From positions 434,001 to 498,000 of the forward strand of contig NZ_CALKHS010000009.1 of assembly GCF_937988725.1 (NCBI RefSeq): a DNA stretch of 64,000 bases, in the 5' to 3' direction. Within the stretch, counting starts at the first letter, position 1; every line of letters starts with the position of its first letter. Shown one piece after another: positions 1 to 7,248 of this stretch. The notes beneath the pieces are model-generated. The model was given only the letters and a program-made list of their open reading frames with translations. It had not been told where the DNA came from and made no database searches. The DNA comes from an uncultured Castellaniella sp. Lineage in GTDB: Bacteria; Pseudomonadota; Gammaproteobacteria; Burkholderiales; Burkholderiaceae_B. A program made the position numbers and the translations under genes.

Positions 1-548
1 AGTAGGCGCTTGATCGAATCCAGAACGCCTTTCACCCAGTCGATCTGCTCCTTCCATTCCTCGGAGCGCCCGATGATGCCGCCCAGCACGGAGCGTCCGC
101 CGCGCAGCCACGTCAGCACGTCGTCGCCGATCAGGCGGATGGCCTCTAGGATGGCGCACATGCGCAGAAACGGCCACAGCACTGCCCGGGCCCCGCCGCG
201 CATCTTCTTCAGCAGCGGCAGCAGCCGCATCACGCCGGCCGCCAGCAGCGCCATGGCGCCGACCTTGACAATCTCCGTCATGTTCTCGGAGATCAGCTTG
301 GAGATGGCGTAGAAACTCTCGCTGGCCGCGCTGGCGCGGTTCATCTGCCAGATGAACCGGCCCCAGGCGTTGCGGATCAGCGTCATGCCGCGCCCGAAGA
401 TCTTGGGCATGCGCTCGAACTCGGCGTCGATCTGCTCGCCGACGCGCAGCAGGCCCTCGGCAAGATCCTTGCTGGTCAGCTCTCCCTGCTCGCCCAGTTT
501 GATGAGTTGTCCAGGGGGAGTCGTTGCGGATTCGGTGACTACAGCGCA
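1..548 (-). pseudogene. Phage tail tape measure protein fragment (5' truncated; continues off the left edge)
   Basis: The minus frame open from 548 to the left edge encodes a segment typical of the middle of phage tape-measure proteins: IKLGEQGELTSKDLAEGLL, then FERMPKIFGRGMTLIRNAWG, a hydrophobic stretch (VGAMALLAAGVMRLLPLL) and a basic/amphipathic tail. A stop sits at 549-551 in the same frame and no plausible start precedes the conserved part. The N-terminal several hundred residues usual for this family are therefore missing. The break lies about 515-548, immediately after the stop of the neighbouring small gene. In intact phages this protein sets tail length. Here it is probably a recombination or deletion scar rather than a functional gene. 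Confidence 0.7.
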
Positions 549-787
549 TCAATCTTGATGATGACCCGTAGCCCGTCGGTAACGATCCCGCGAACTTTCA
601 CCAACCCAGCAGCATGCGCGGCCGTGCCGCGTGTGCTGAAGGCTCCCATCGAATGGATATGACGGAACCCTATCAAGATTGATCCATCTTCCCTTGTCAG
701 GCGCGCATCGATGGACGGATAGAACTTTCCTTTTTCCATCTCAACCCACGATCGATCGACCGTGAATCCGTCAATCACTTCTAGCAT
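539..787 (-). CDS. Small hypothetical phage-region protein (82 aa)
   Basis: An 82-residue ORF starting MLEVIDGFTV. The ATG at 787 is chosen because a good ribosome-binding sequence (GCGGAGG) lies a few bases upstream. A longer form from a TTG at 862 would add a signal-peptide-like stretch but has no such site. The protein is mixed alpha/beta in appearance, with no membrane segment in the short form and no motif I recognise. It ends where the truncated tape-measure frame begins, so it may border a deletion. Function unknown. Confidence 0.5.
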   Translation of the reverse strand: MLEVIDGFTVDRSWVEMEKGKFYPSIDARLTREDGSILIGFRHIHSMGAFSTRGTAAHAAGLVKVRGIVTDGLRVIIKIDAL

Positions 788-925
788 CTCAGCCTCCGCT
801 AAGTCACAAGAAACAGGTGCCACCACAAGGGCCGCAAGAACCCCCGTCAGCCCATGGGGCAACAGACGCCGGGCGGCCGGCTGGCGGATATGTCGGATGA
901 TTTGTGTACACGACCACTCTAGAGG

Positions 926-1387
926 TCATTTCAGCAAAGATATAAGAGCAATGACCGCCCCCAGAACGCCCGTGATGGCTAGAGCCGTCTCTTTCGCGTG
1001 CCGGACGCGCTCTCGCTTCGCCACTCGTATTTCATTCCAAAACCGTGCCTTGCCTGCCGAACCTAGACGAACAGGGCTCCCATCATCATCCTTCTCATAG
1101 AGGTCCTCGTCATCTTGTGAAGGCAAAAGAACACCATAGCGTGCAGACGCGCTCATGATCTGCTGATGCTCTAAGAATGTCTCATACGCCTTCCAGAGCC
1201 TCAGCGCTTTAGCGTCATTGCGCCGATCCTCTTCCGTGCGGGGCCTAATCGGCTTTTCCCGTCGGCGCTCAATAAGATATCGATCAGAAACAGCAATTTT
1301 GTAGCGCCACCAGATATCTATGCGATCCACGCGAGCGTAGATCATGGCTTGGAACACGCGCAGCACGACCCCTAAATGACCTTTCAT
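926..1387 (-). CDS. Hypothetical tail-anchored membrane protein (153 aa)
   Basis: The start at 1387 is picked because GGGAGGG lies 7 bases upstream of the ATG; the open frame extends further up but lacks support. The protein begins MKGHLGVVLRVFQAMIYARV, has a highly charged central region (many R/E/D, including a DDEDLYEKDDDG acidic patch), and ends with one hydrophobic segment (ALAITGVLGAVIALISLL) only a residue or so from the C-terminus. It would be a cytoplasmic protein anchored by its tail. It diverges from rdgC. No family recognised; probably prophage cargo. Confidence 0.6.
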   Translation of the reverse strand: MKGHLGVVLRVFQAMIYARVDRIDIWWRYKIAVSDRYLIERRREKPIRPRTEEDRRNDAKALRLWKAYETFLEHQQIMSASARYGVLLPSQDDEDLYEKDDDGSPVRLGSAGKARFWNEIRVAKRERVRHAKETALAITGVLGAVIALISLLK

Positions 1388-1491
1388 GGCAATCCCTCCC
1401 AGAGTGGGGGAATGATACATCTCGCCCAGCCCTCCCCCTCGTCCAATCCCGATCCCCTGATCGGCGACCGATCGCACCTGGAGATATCCCA

Positions 1492-2416
1492 ATGTGGTTC
1501 AAAAATCTGAAAATCTTCCGCCTGGCACCGAGACACGATCTGACCGTCTCCGGCCTGAATGACGCGCTGTGCGCAGCCCGGTTCCAGCCGTGCAGCAGCC
1601 AGGACTCACAATCATCTGGCTGGGTGCCGCCAGATCATGCTGACGGCATGCTGGTCTACTTCCAAGGCGACGCGCTGAAAGGCCAGCAGATGCTGATCCA
1701 GTTGCGCACGGAAAATCGCCTGCTGCCCGCGTCCGTCATCAACCAGGCCGCCCGCAAACTCTCCCGACTTATCGAGGGGCAGCAAGGCTACAAACCGGGC
1801 CGCAAGCAAATGAAGGAGATCAAGGAGCGAGTCACCATGGAACTGCTCCCCAAGGCCTTCGTCACCCAGCGCGATACCCGCGTCTGGATCGACACCAAGG
1901 GCGGCTGGCTCGTGATCGACGCATCGGCGGCCGCGCAATCTGACGAGGTCCTGGGCCCGCTGGCCAAGACGCTGACGCCCTTTCCAATCGTGCACCTGCA
2001 CGTGGAAATGTCGCCGGCGGCCGCCATGACGTTGTGGCTATCCGAAGATGAGGCCCCCGCCGGCTTCACCATCGACCAGGACACCCAACTGCAGTCCACC
2101 GGCGAATCTCGGGCCTCAGTGCGCTATCAGCGCCAGACGGTCGATGTTGACGAGGCCCGTCGCCATATCAGTGCCGGCAAGCAATGCACGCGCTTGGCCA
2201 TGACCTGGAACGACCGGGTGTCCTTCGTGCTGACCGACACCCTGGACATCAAGCGGGTGGCCCCGCTGGACGTGCTGAAGGAGCACCAGGACGCCCAGGC
2301 CACCCACGAAGCCGAGCAAGTTCGAGGCCGATTTCGCCCTGATCTCGGGCGAACTGGCGCGCATGCTCGACGACTTGGTGGCCGCCCTGGGTGAAATGCG
2401 CCTGGGCACGAAGTAA
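1492..2416 (+). pseudogene. rdgC: Recombination-associated protein RdgC, frameshifted near the C-terminus
   Basis: The first ~276 codons match RdgC throughout (MWFKNLKIFRL start, GWVPP motif, QAARKLSRLIEGQQGYKPGRK segment, TKGGWLVID). RdgC is a ring-shaped DNA-binding protein that limits RecA activity; phages also carry it. After ACCCACGAAGCCGAG the frame breaks: the run GAGCAAGTTC at 2315-2323 has one A too many. Removing it restores the family-typical C-terminus (FEADFALISGELARMLDDL, then VAALGEMRLGTK) ending at the TAA at 2414-2416, a 307-residue protein. As read, translation ends at 2394 with an unrelated basic tail. A ribosome-binding site (GGAGA) precedes the ATG. This is a real lesion or a sequencing error. 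Confidence 0.85.
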
Positions 2417-2453
2417 GGAAGAGGCGGAGGGGTTGTCTCCGCCAACTCTCAGC

Positions 2454-2621
2454 TTAAGACCGCATTAGTAAGTACAGCGTCACCACAACCAGCAACGCCG
2501 TAATCACGGCCGGCACGCCACCAAGACCCACCACCGGCGCGGCAGTCATCAGGGATGACGTAGCCATGCACATGTTTCGCAGATCGGTGCTGCACAAGCT
2601 GCCTGCATTTTTGGATTGCAT
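2454..2621 (-). CDS. Small single-pass membrane protein (55 aa)
   Basis: A 55-codon ORF starting MQSKNAGSLCSTDLRN and ending VTLYLLMRS. An excellent ribosome-binding site (GGAGGAAG) sits 4 bases before the ATG, which is the main reason to call it. One hydrophobic segment (VPAVITALLVVVTLYLLM) lies at the C-terminus, and two cysteines lie in the N-terminal half. It converges on rdgC. Function unknown; a small phage inner-membrane protein is possible but nothing shows this directly. Confidence 0.55.
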   Translation of the reverse strand: MQSKNAGSLCSTDLRNMCMATSSLMTAAPVVGLGGVPAVITALLVVVTLYLLMRS

Positions 2622-2840
2622 ATAGCTTCCTCCAAAAACAGATCACTCGGAGACCCTTAATGAGCCTGGGGGACCGAGCACAGGCCTTCCCCTTCTATTG
2701 CAGTGTCAATTTCCAGCCACTGAGGCGAGGGGAACCAGGCTGGACGGTATGAGCTTTCGCCCAAATTCCAATGAAACCAAATACTACATCATCTGTCACG
2801 CTGGATGCGCTAGTGCCTGCCCACCAGATAAGGAAATGAC

Positions 2841-3044
2841 ATGGACATCACCGATCAGCGGCAAGACGACCGCATCCGCGCAGCCCTGCGAAACGCCGAC
2901 AAGAAAGGAAATCTCGATGTCGTGGCGGCAGTCGCCGGTATTTCGGGCGGCGAAGCCGAGCTGCGCCGAATCATGAACGGCCAGAACGCCCTATCGATCA
3001 TGGATCGCGGGATGTTGGCAATCCACCTTGGGAACGACCTATGA
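2841..3044 (+). CDS. Small hypothetical phage protein next to the integrase (67 aa)
   Basis: Starts MDITDQRQDDRIRAALRNAD, with AAGGAAAT just upstream as a ribosome-binding site. It is charged and helical, with no cysteines or membrane segment. The middle (VVAAVAGISGGEAELRRIMNG) could be a helix-turn-helix, as in small phage regulators or excisionases, but the match is too weak to name. Its stop overlaps the ATG of the integrase remnant (ATGA at 3041-3044), so the two were probably co-translated. The 219 bp upstream (2622-2840) hold no other convincing gene. Confidence 0.6.
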   Translation: MDITDQRQDDRIRAALRNADKKGNLDVVAAVAGISGGEAELRRIMNGQNALSIMDRGMLAIHLGNDL

Positions 3045-3540
3045 GCGAACGAAACGACGGCGACCCTGCAGCGCCCTGAGTCCGACATTATCGGATGGAC
3101 GCCGGCGAACATCCGGCAGAAGGCAGACGACAAGGTGCTGCGCGTCGAGCAGAACAAAACCGGCCGCATCCTGGAGATCGCACTGACTGGCGAACTGCTG
3201 GCCCTGGTCGAGACAGCTGTGGGGAATGTCCCGGTGCTGCATCGTCCCATCGCGCACAAGCAGCGCCGCAGGGGCAAGGATGAGGCGTACATCTACAGCG
3301 GCCTTGATTCTATGCTGCGCCGCGCCCAAAAAAAAGGCGCGGCAGAAGATGCCGTCGCTGCAGGCGTTCGGATTCCGCGGCCTAAAGGGCAAAGGCACCA
3401 CAGACATGTGACTGGCCGGCGTGCCAATCGAGCGCATCCAGGCATTGTGCGGGCACAAAGACAAGGCCACCACAGAGATCTACGTCAAGCAGCGCTGGCG
3501 CGAATCTGTAGCCTCGAACGATCGGAAAATCGGCGCCTGA
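3041..3540 (+). pseudogene. Phage tyrosine integrase remnant (internal deletion, frameshift, stop)
   Basis: Three pieces of one integrase are visible. (1) MSERNDGDPAAP at 3041-3079 resembles the N-terminus of this integrase class, then stops. (2) From about 3084, ESDIIGWTPANIRQKADDK leads into RVEQNKTGRILEIALTGEL, the start of the catalytic domain. (3) After an A8 tract (3328-3335) the frame shifts, giving FGFRGLKGKGTTDM, an in-frame TGA (3409-3411, where the family has Trp), then LAGVPIERIQALCGHKDKA and the nucleophile region TTEIYVKQRWRE, ending at 3540. The N-terminal arm-binding and core-binding domains are missing. The gene cannot encode an active recombinase. Confidence 0.85.
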
Positions 3541-3594
3541 AACCACTGGATATGCGCCAGCGGCACATAAACCGGCTCATACGAGCAAAAAGAA

Positions 3595-3622
3595 AGGACC
3601 TAGAATCGCTTCTAAGTCCTTA
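3595..3622 (+). terminator. Hairpin after the integrase remnant
   Basis: AGGACCTAGAA, loop TCGC, TTCTAAGTCCT forms an 11-bp stem with one mismatch, followed by TAATAATTCT. It could end the integrase transcript before the tRNA. The weak U-run makes this a moderate call. Confidence 0.4.
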
Positions 3623-3629
3623 ATAATTC

Positions 3630-3705
3630 TGGTGGGCAGTCAGGGACTCGAACCCTGGACCGACGGATTAAGAGTCCGCTGCTCTACCAACTGAGCTAAC
3701 TGCCC
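3630..3705 (-). tRNA. tRNA-Lys (CTT anticodon)
   Basis: The minus strand folds as a standard 76-nt tRNA with CCA encoded: acceptor GGGCAGT pairs with ACTGCCC, the D-loop has AGTTGGTA, the anticodon loop CTCTTAA gives CTT at 3670-3672, and the T-arm contains GGTTCGAGTCC. It reads AAG lysine codons. Its 3' end faces the prophage remnant, making this the likely attB. A promoter lies just upstream. Confidence 0.97.
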
Positions 3706-3729
3706 GTCGCAAGTTTTGCGAAGAACGAA

Positions 3730-3758
3730 ACTATACACCCATTTCCGATGCGACGCAA
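3730..3758 (-). promoter_or_regulatory. Sigma-70 promoter of tRNA-Lys
   Basis: TTGCGT (3758-3753), a 17-bp spacer and TATAGT (3735-3730) lie with the -10 about 25 bases upstream of the mature tRNA 5' end. Position and spacing are right for a stable-RNA promoter. Confidence 0.65.
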
Positions 3759-3826
3759 AACCGCAATGCGCCAGGCAGGCCGAACGGCGTCATTTCCATG
3801 AAACATGACGCCATCGCCCCGCACGG

Positions 3827-5203
3827 TCAGATCGCCCGGGCCAGCTGGGCGGCCAGCCCGATGTAGCTGCGCGGCGTCATGGCCAGCAGGCGGGCCTTGG
3901 GTTCGGCCGGCAGATCCAGGCCGGTGATGAATTCGCGCAGGGCGTCCTGGGTGATGCCCTTGCCGCGCGTCAGGGCCTTGAGCTGTTCATAGGGCTGCGG
4001 CAGGCCGTAGCGGCGCATGACCGTCTGCACGGGCTCGGCCAGGATCTCCCAGCAGGCGTCGATGTCGGCGTCGATGGCGGCGGCGTTCAGTTCCAGCTTG
4101 CCCAGGCCGCGCAGGCAGGCGTCGTAGGCCACCAGGCTGTAGCCCAGGGCGACGCCCAGGTTGCGCAGCACCGTGGAGTCGGTCAGGTCGCGCTGCCAGC
4201 GCGAGACCGGCAGCTTTTCCGACAGGTGGCGCAGCATGGCGTTGGCCAGGCCCAGGTTGCCTTCGGAGTTCTCGAAGTCGATGGGGTTGACCTTGTGCGG
4301 CATGGTGGACGAGCCGACCTCGCCGTCCTTCAGGCGCTGCTTGAAATACCCCAGGGCGATGTAGCCCCAGACGTCCCGGTTCAGGTCCAGCAGGATGGTG
4401 TTGGCGCGGGCGATGGCGTCGAACAGCGCGGCCATCCAGTCGTGCGGCTCGATCTGGATCGAATAGGGATTCTGGGTCAGGCCCAGGCCGCCCAGCACCC
4501 CGCCGGCGAAGGCGGGCCAGTCGATGTCCGGATAGGCGGCCAGGTGCGCGTTGTAGTTGCCGGTGGCGCCGTTCATCTTCGCCAGGGGCTGCACGGCGCG
4601 GATGGCGTCCAGGGCGCGGTCCAGGCGGGCGACCACGTTGGCCAGTTCCTTGCCCATGGTGCTGGGCGTCGCCGGCTGGCCGTGCGTGCGCGACAGCAGC
4701 GGCTGGTCGGCATGCTGGCGGGCCAGTTCGCGCAGCCGCGCCACGACCGATTCCAGCGCCGGCACGACCGCCTGCGAACGGGCCCGGCCCAGCATCAGGG
4801 CATGCGAGGTGTTGTTGATGTCTTCCGAGGTGCAGGAAAAATGGATGAATTCGGCGGCCCGGGACAGTTCCGCATCGTCGGCCACCTGTTCCTTCAGCCA
4901 GTATTCCACGGCCTTCACGTCGTGATTGGTGGTGCGCTCGATGGCCTTGATGCGGGCGGCGTCGCTTTCGGAAAAGTCCCGCACCAGGGCCTGCAGCCGT
5001 GACCGCGCGGCCGGCGAAAAGGCGGGCAGTTCCGGCAGGCCGGCATCCGACAGACCGATCAGCCAGGCGATCTCGACCTCGACGCGATGCGCCATGAAAC
5101 CGGCTTCCGACAGAAAGGGCCGCAAGGAATCGGCTTTCGCCGCATAGCGCCCATCCAGGGGCGACAGCGCGTTCAGGGCGCTCAAGGTGGAATCGATCTG
5201 CAT
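3827..5203 (-). CDS. purB: Adenylosuccinate lyase
   Basis: 458 aa. Cleaves SAICAR and adenylosuccinate, releasing fumarate, in purine synthesis. The fumarase/aspartase superfamily signature GSSTMPHKVNP is at residues 297-307. THGQPATPSTMGKE (173-186) holds a conserved catalytic-site histidine, and FSCTSEDINN (122-131) is also diagnostic of PurB. The start at 5203 (MQIDSTLSALNALSPLDGRY) is preferred over an upstream in-frame ATG at 5278 because family members begin here. No clear ribosome-binding site is visible. It is divergent from the glutathione S-transferase gene. An 8-bp-stem hairpin without a U-run lies beyond its stop at 3786-3812. Confidence 0.96.
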   Translation of the reverse strand: MQIDSTLSALNALSPLDGRYAAKADSLRPFLSEAGFMAHRVEVEIAWLIGLSDAGLPELPAFSPAARSRLQALVRDFSESDAARIKAIERTTNHDVKAVEYWLKEQVADDAELSRAAEFIHFSCTSEDINNTSHALMLGRARSQAVVPALESVVARLRELARQHADQPLLSRTHGQPATPSTMGKELANVVARLDRALDAIRAVQPLAKMNGATGNYNAHLAAYPDIDWPAFAGGVLGGLGLTQNPYSIQIEPHDWMAALFDAIARANTILLDLNRDVWGYIALGYFKQRLKDGEVGSSTMPHKVNPIDFENSEGNLGLANAMLRHLSEKLPVSRWQRDLTDSTVLRNLGVALGYSLVAYDACLRGLGKLELNAAAIDADIDACWEILAEPVQTVMRRYGLPQPYEQLKALTRGKGITQDALREFITGLDLPAEPKARLLAMTPRSYIGLAAQLARAI

Positions 5204-5382
5204 GTTGGATAATGAATGAAGGGGCGGCCAGCGGCCCGGGAGAAAGCCGGCAACCCGGCCAAGCTGCGATTCTAACATTCACCCCCGGTGTCAAGGCTTT
5301 GGGCGGATATACCACACCTGCCCGCCCAATCCCCTCAAAAACGGGATCTGGCCGGCCCGGCGCCCGGATCACGGCCCGGCCC

Positions 5383-5391
5383 TGATATACT
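5383..5391 (+). promoter_or_regulatory. Extended -10 promoter for the GST gene
   Basis: TGATATACT is an extended -10 (TGnTATACT) 31 bases before the GST start. No good -35 is visible. Predicted transcription start about 5398. Confidence 0.45.
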
Positions 5392-5421
5392 TTTTGAGCC
5401 TTAGACTACCCCCGGTTTGCC

Positions 5422-6036
5422 ATGAGATTGATCGGTTCCCTGACCAGCCCCTACGTCCGCAAAGTCCGGATCGTGCTGGCAGAGAAAAAACTCGACTACG
5501 AACTGGTTTTGGACGACCCCTGGTCGTCCAACACGCAGACCACCGCCTACAACCCCCTGGGCAAGGTTCCCTGTCTGATCCTGGACGAGAACGAAGCCCT
5601 GTTCGATTCGCGCGTGATCGTCGAATACCTGGACACGCTCTCGCCGGTCGGGCGCCTGATTCCGCCCCCGGGCCGCGAACGGGTCGCCGTCAAACGCTGG
5701 GAAGCCACGGCCGACGGCATCATGGACGCCGCCGCCGCGGCCTTCATGGAGACCCATCGACGCCCGGAACCGCAGCGCAGCGCCGACTGGGTCAAGCGCC
5801 AGACCGCCAAGATCCACGCGGCGCTGGACTACATGAACGGCCTGCTGGGCGAACAGCCCTATTGCACGGGCGTGAACCTGTGCCTGGCGGACATCGCCGT
5901 GGGCGCGGCCCTGGGCTATCTGGACCTGCGCAGTCCCGATCTGAACTGGCGCGCCCATCACGCCAACCTGGCCCGGCTGGCTGAAAAGCTGGACGCCCGG
6001 CCCTCCTTCGTGTCCACTCGGCCGCCGGCCGCCTGA
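5422..6036 (+). CDS. Glutathione S-transferase family protein
   Basis: 204 aa. An N-terminal thioredoxin-fold domain (about 1-78) starts MRLIGSLTSPYVRKVRI, where a serine near residue 9 is the likely glutathione-activating residue. It includes YNPLGKVPCLIL (cis-Pro of the glutathione site) and DSRVIVEYLD. The C-terminal all-helical domain contains LCLADIAVGAALGYLDLR, the N-capping box motif of GSTs. Probably cytosolic; substrate cannot be told from sequence. It is a single gene between divergent purB and convergent mnmA. Confidence 0.9.
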   Translation: MRLIGSLTSPYVRKVRIVLAEKKLDYELVLDDPWSSNTQTTAYNPLGKVPCLILDENEALFDSRVIVEYLDTLSPVGRLIPPPGRERVAVKRWEATADGIMDAAAAAFMETHRRPEPQRSADWVKRQTAKIHAALDYMNGLLGEQPYCTGVNLCLADIAVGAALGYLDLRSPDLNWRAHHANLARLAEKLDARPSFVSTRPPAA

Positions 6037-6111
6037 GCCGACCGGCGAACGCGCATCAGGCCTCCACGGAGGCCTGATGCTTTTCCGGACCGGCAAACCG
6101 TACGATCAGCG

Positions 6112-7248
6112 CTACGCGATCACGCCGCCGCCCAGGCAGACGTCGCCGTCATACAGCACGGCCGACTGTCCCGGCGTGACCGCCCACTGGGCGTCATCGA
6201 ACGACAGTTCGAAGGCCCCGGCGTCGCGCACCGTCAGCGCGCACGCCGCATCGGCCTGGCGATAGCGGGTCTTGGCCCCATAGGCGCCGGGCGCGGGGGG
6301 CTCGCCCGCCACCCAGCTGGCGTCCTGGGCGGTCAACGTCGGCGTCAGCAGCCAGGGATGATCGTGGCCCTGCACGACGTACAGGACATTGGCGGCCAGG
6401 TCCTTGCGGGCCACGTACCAGGCGTCCGCCGTGCCGTCGTCGCGCTGGGCGCCCCGCACCCCGCCGATCCCCAGGCCCTTGCGCTGGCCCAGCGTGTAGA
6501 AGGCCAGGCCCTGGTGCCTCCCCAGGTCCTGGCCTTCCGGGGTCCGCATGGGCCCCGGCCGCGTGGGCAGGTAGCGGTTCAGGAATTCGCGGAAAGGCCG
6601 TTCGCCGATGAAACAGATGCCCGTGGAGTCTTTCTTGGCCGCATTGGGCAGGCCGATCTCGTGGGCGATGCGGCGGACCTCGGTCTTGCGGATTTCCCCC
6701 AGGGGAAAGACCGTGCGGGCCAACTGCGCCTGATTCAGGCGATGCAGGAAATAGCTCTGATCCTTGCTGGCGTCGACGGCCTTCAGCAGCTGGGTGCGCG
6801 GGCCGTCCGCCGTCCGGACGCGCCGCACCCGGGCGTAGTGGCCCGTGGCGATATAGTCCGCCCCCAGGCTCATGGCGTGATCCAGGAAGGCCTTGAACTT
6901 GATTTCCGCATTGCACAGCACATCAGGATTGGGCGTGCGGCCCGCCGAATATTCCCGCAGGAACTCGGCGAAGACCCGGTCCTTGTATTCGGCGGCGAAA
7001 TTGACGGCCTCGATGTCGACTCCGACCACGTCGGCCACGCTGGCCGCATCCAGCCAGTCCTGGCGCGACGAGCAGTACTCGCTGTCATCGTCGTCTTCCC
7101 AGTTCTTCATGAACAGGCCGATGACCTGATAGCCCTGCTGCTTCAGCAGCCAGGCCGTGACGGAGGAATCCACCCCGCCCGACATCCCCACCACGATCCG
7201 CGCCCCGGGGGCCGGCATGGCGGCTTCCAGCATGCCCGCATCAGCCAT
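6112..7248 (-). CDS. mnmA: tRNA-specific 2-thiouridylase MnmA
   Basis: 378 aa. Puts sulfur on U34 of tRNA-Lys, -Glu and -Gln. The P-loop SGGVDSS is at residues 23-29, followed by GLFMKNWEDDDDSEYC. The two catalytic cysteines are in NPDVLCNAEIKF and STGICFIGERPF; the tRNA-recognition GQRKGLGIGG is also present. The start at 7248 overlaps the glcF stop by 8 bases (ATGGCTGA), implying coupled translation at the end of the glycolate oxidase operon. An internal ATG nearer the P-loop (residue 11) is an alternative start. The pairing with glc genes is positional rather than functional. Confidence 0.96.
   Translation of the reverse strand: MADAGMLEAAMPAPGARIVVGMSGGVDSSVTAWLLKQQGYQVIGLFMKNWEDDDDSEYCSSRQDWLDAASVADVVGVDIEAVNFAAEYKDRVFAEFLREYSAGRTPNPDVLCNAEIKFKAFLDHAMSLGADYIATGHYARVRRVRTADGPRTQLLKAVDASKDQSYFLHRLNQAQLARTVFPLGEIRKTEVRRIAHEIGLPNAAKKDSTGICFIGERPFREFLNRYLPTRPGPMRTPEGQDLGRHQGLAFYTLGQRKGLGIGGVRGAQRDDGTADAWYVARKDLAANVLYVVQGHDHPWLLTPTLTAQDASWVAGEPPAPGAYGAKTRYRQADAACALTVRDAGAFELSFDDAQWAVTPGQSAVLYDGDVCLGGGVIA

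Larger units (their letters stand above)
1..3629. mobile_element. Right end of a decayed prophage at tRNA-Lys
   Basis: Phage-type genes (tape-measure fragment, phage-style rdgC, small membrane ORFs, tyrosine integrase remnant) lie directly against the 3' end of a tRNA-Lys gene, the usual attachment site for tyrosine-integrase elements. The integrase is the gene closest to the tRNA, as expected for an element inserted there. The tape-measure gene, rdgC and the integrase all carry inactivating lesions, so this end is degenerate. The other attachment site lies left of the window and cannot be seen. Mobile origin is well supported; the phage type is not resolved. Confidence 0.8.

Noticed and set aside
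539..862. A longer form of the 82-aa phage protein starting with TTG and having a signal-like N-terminus
   Set aside because: No Shine-Dalgarno at the TTG, the lipobox is poor, and the ATG at 787 has a strong GGAGG.
2698..2976. A 92-codon plus-strand ORF overlapping the gene next to the integrase
   Set aside because: Overlaps the better-supported 67-codon ORF in another frame; no ribosome-binding site or family resemblance.
5270..5294. Perfect TTGACA upstream of purB as a promoter
   Set aside because: The best -10 (TAGAAT) is only 14 bp away, outside normal spacing.
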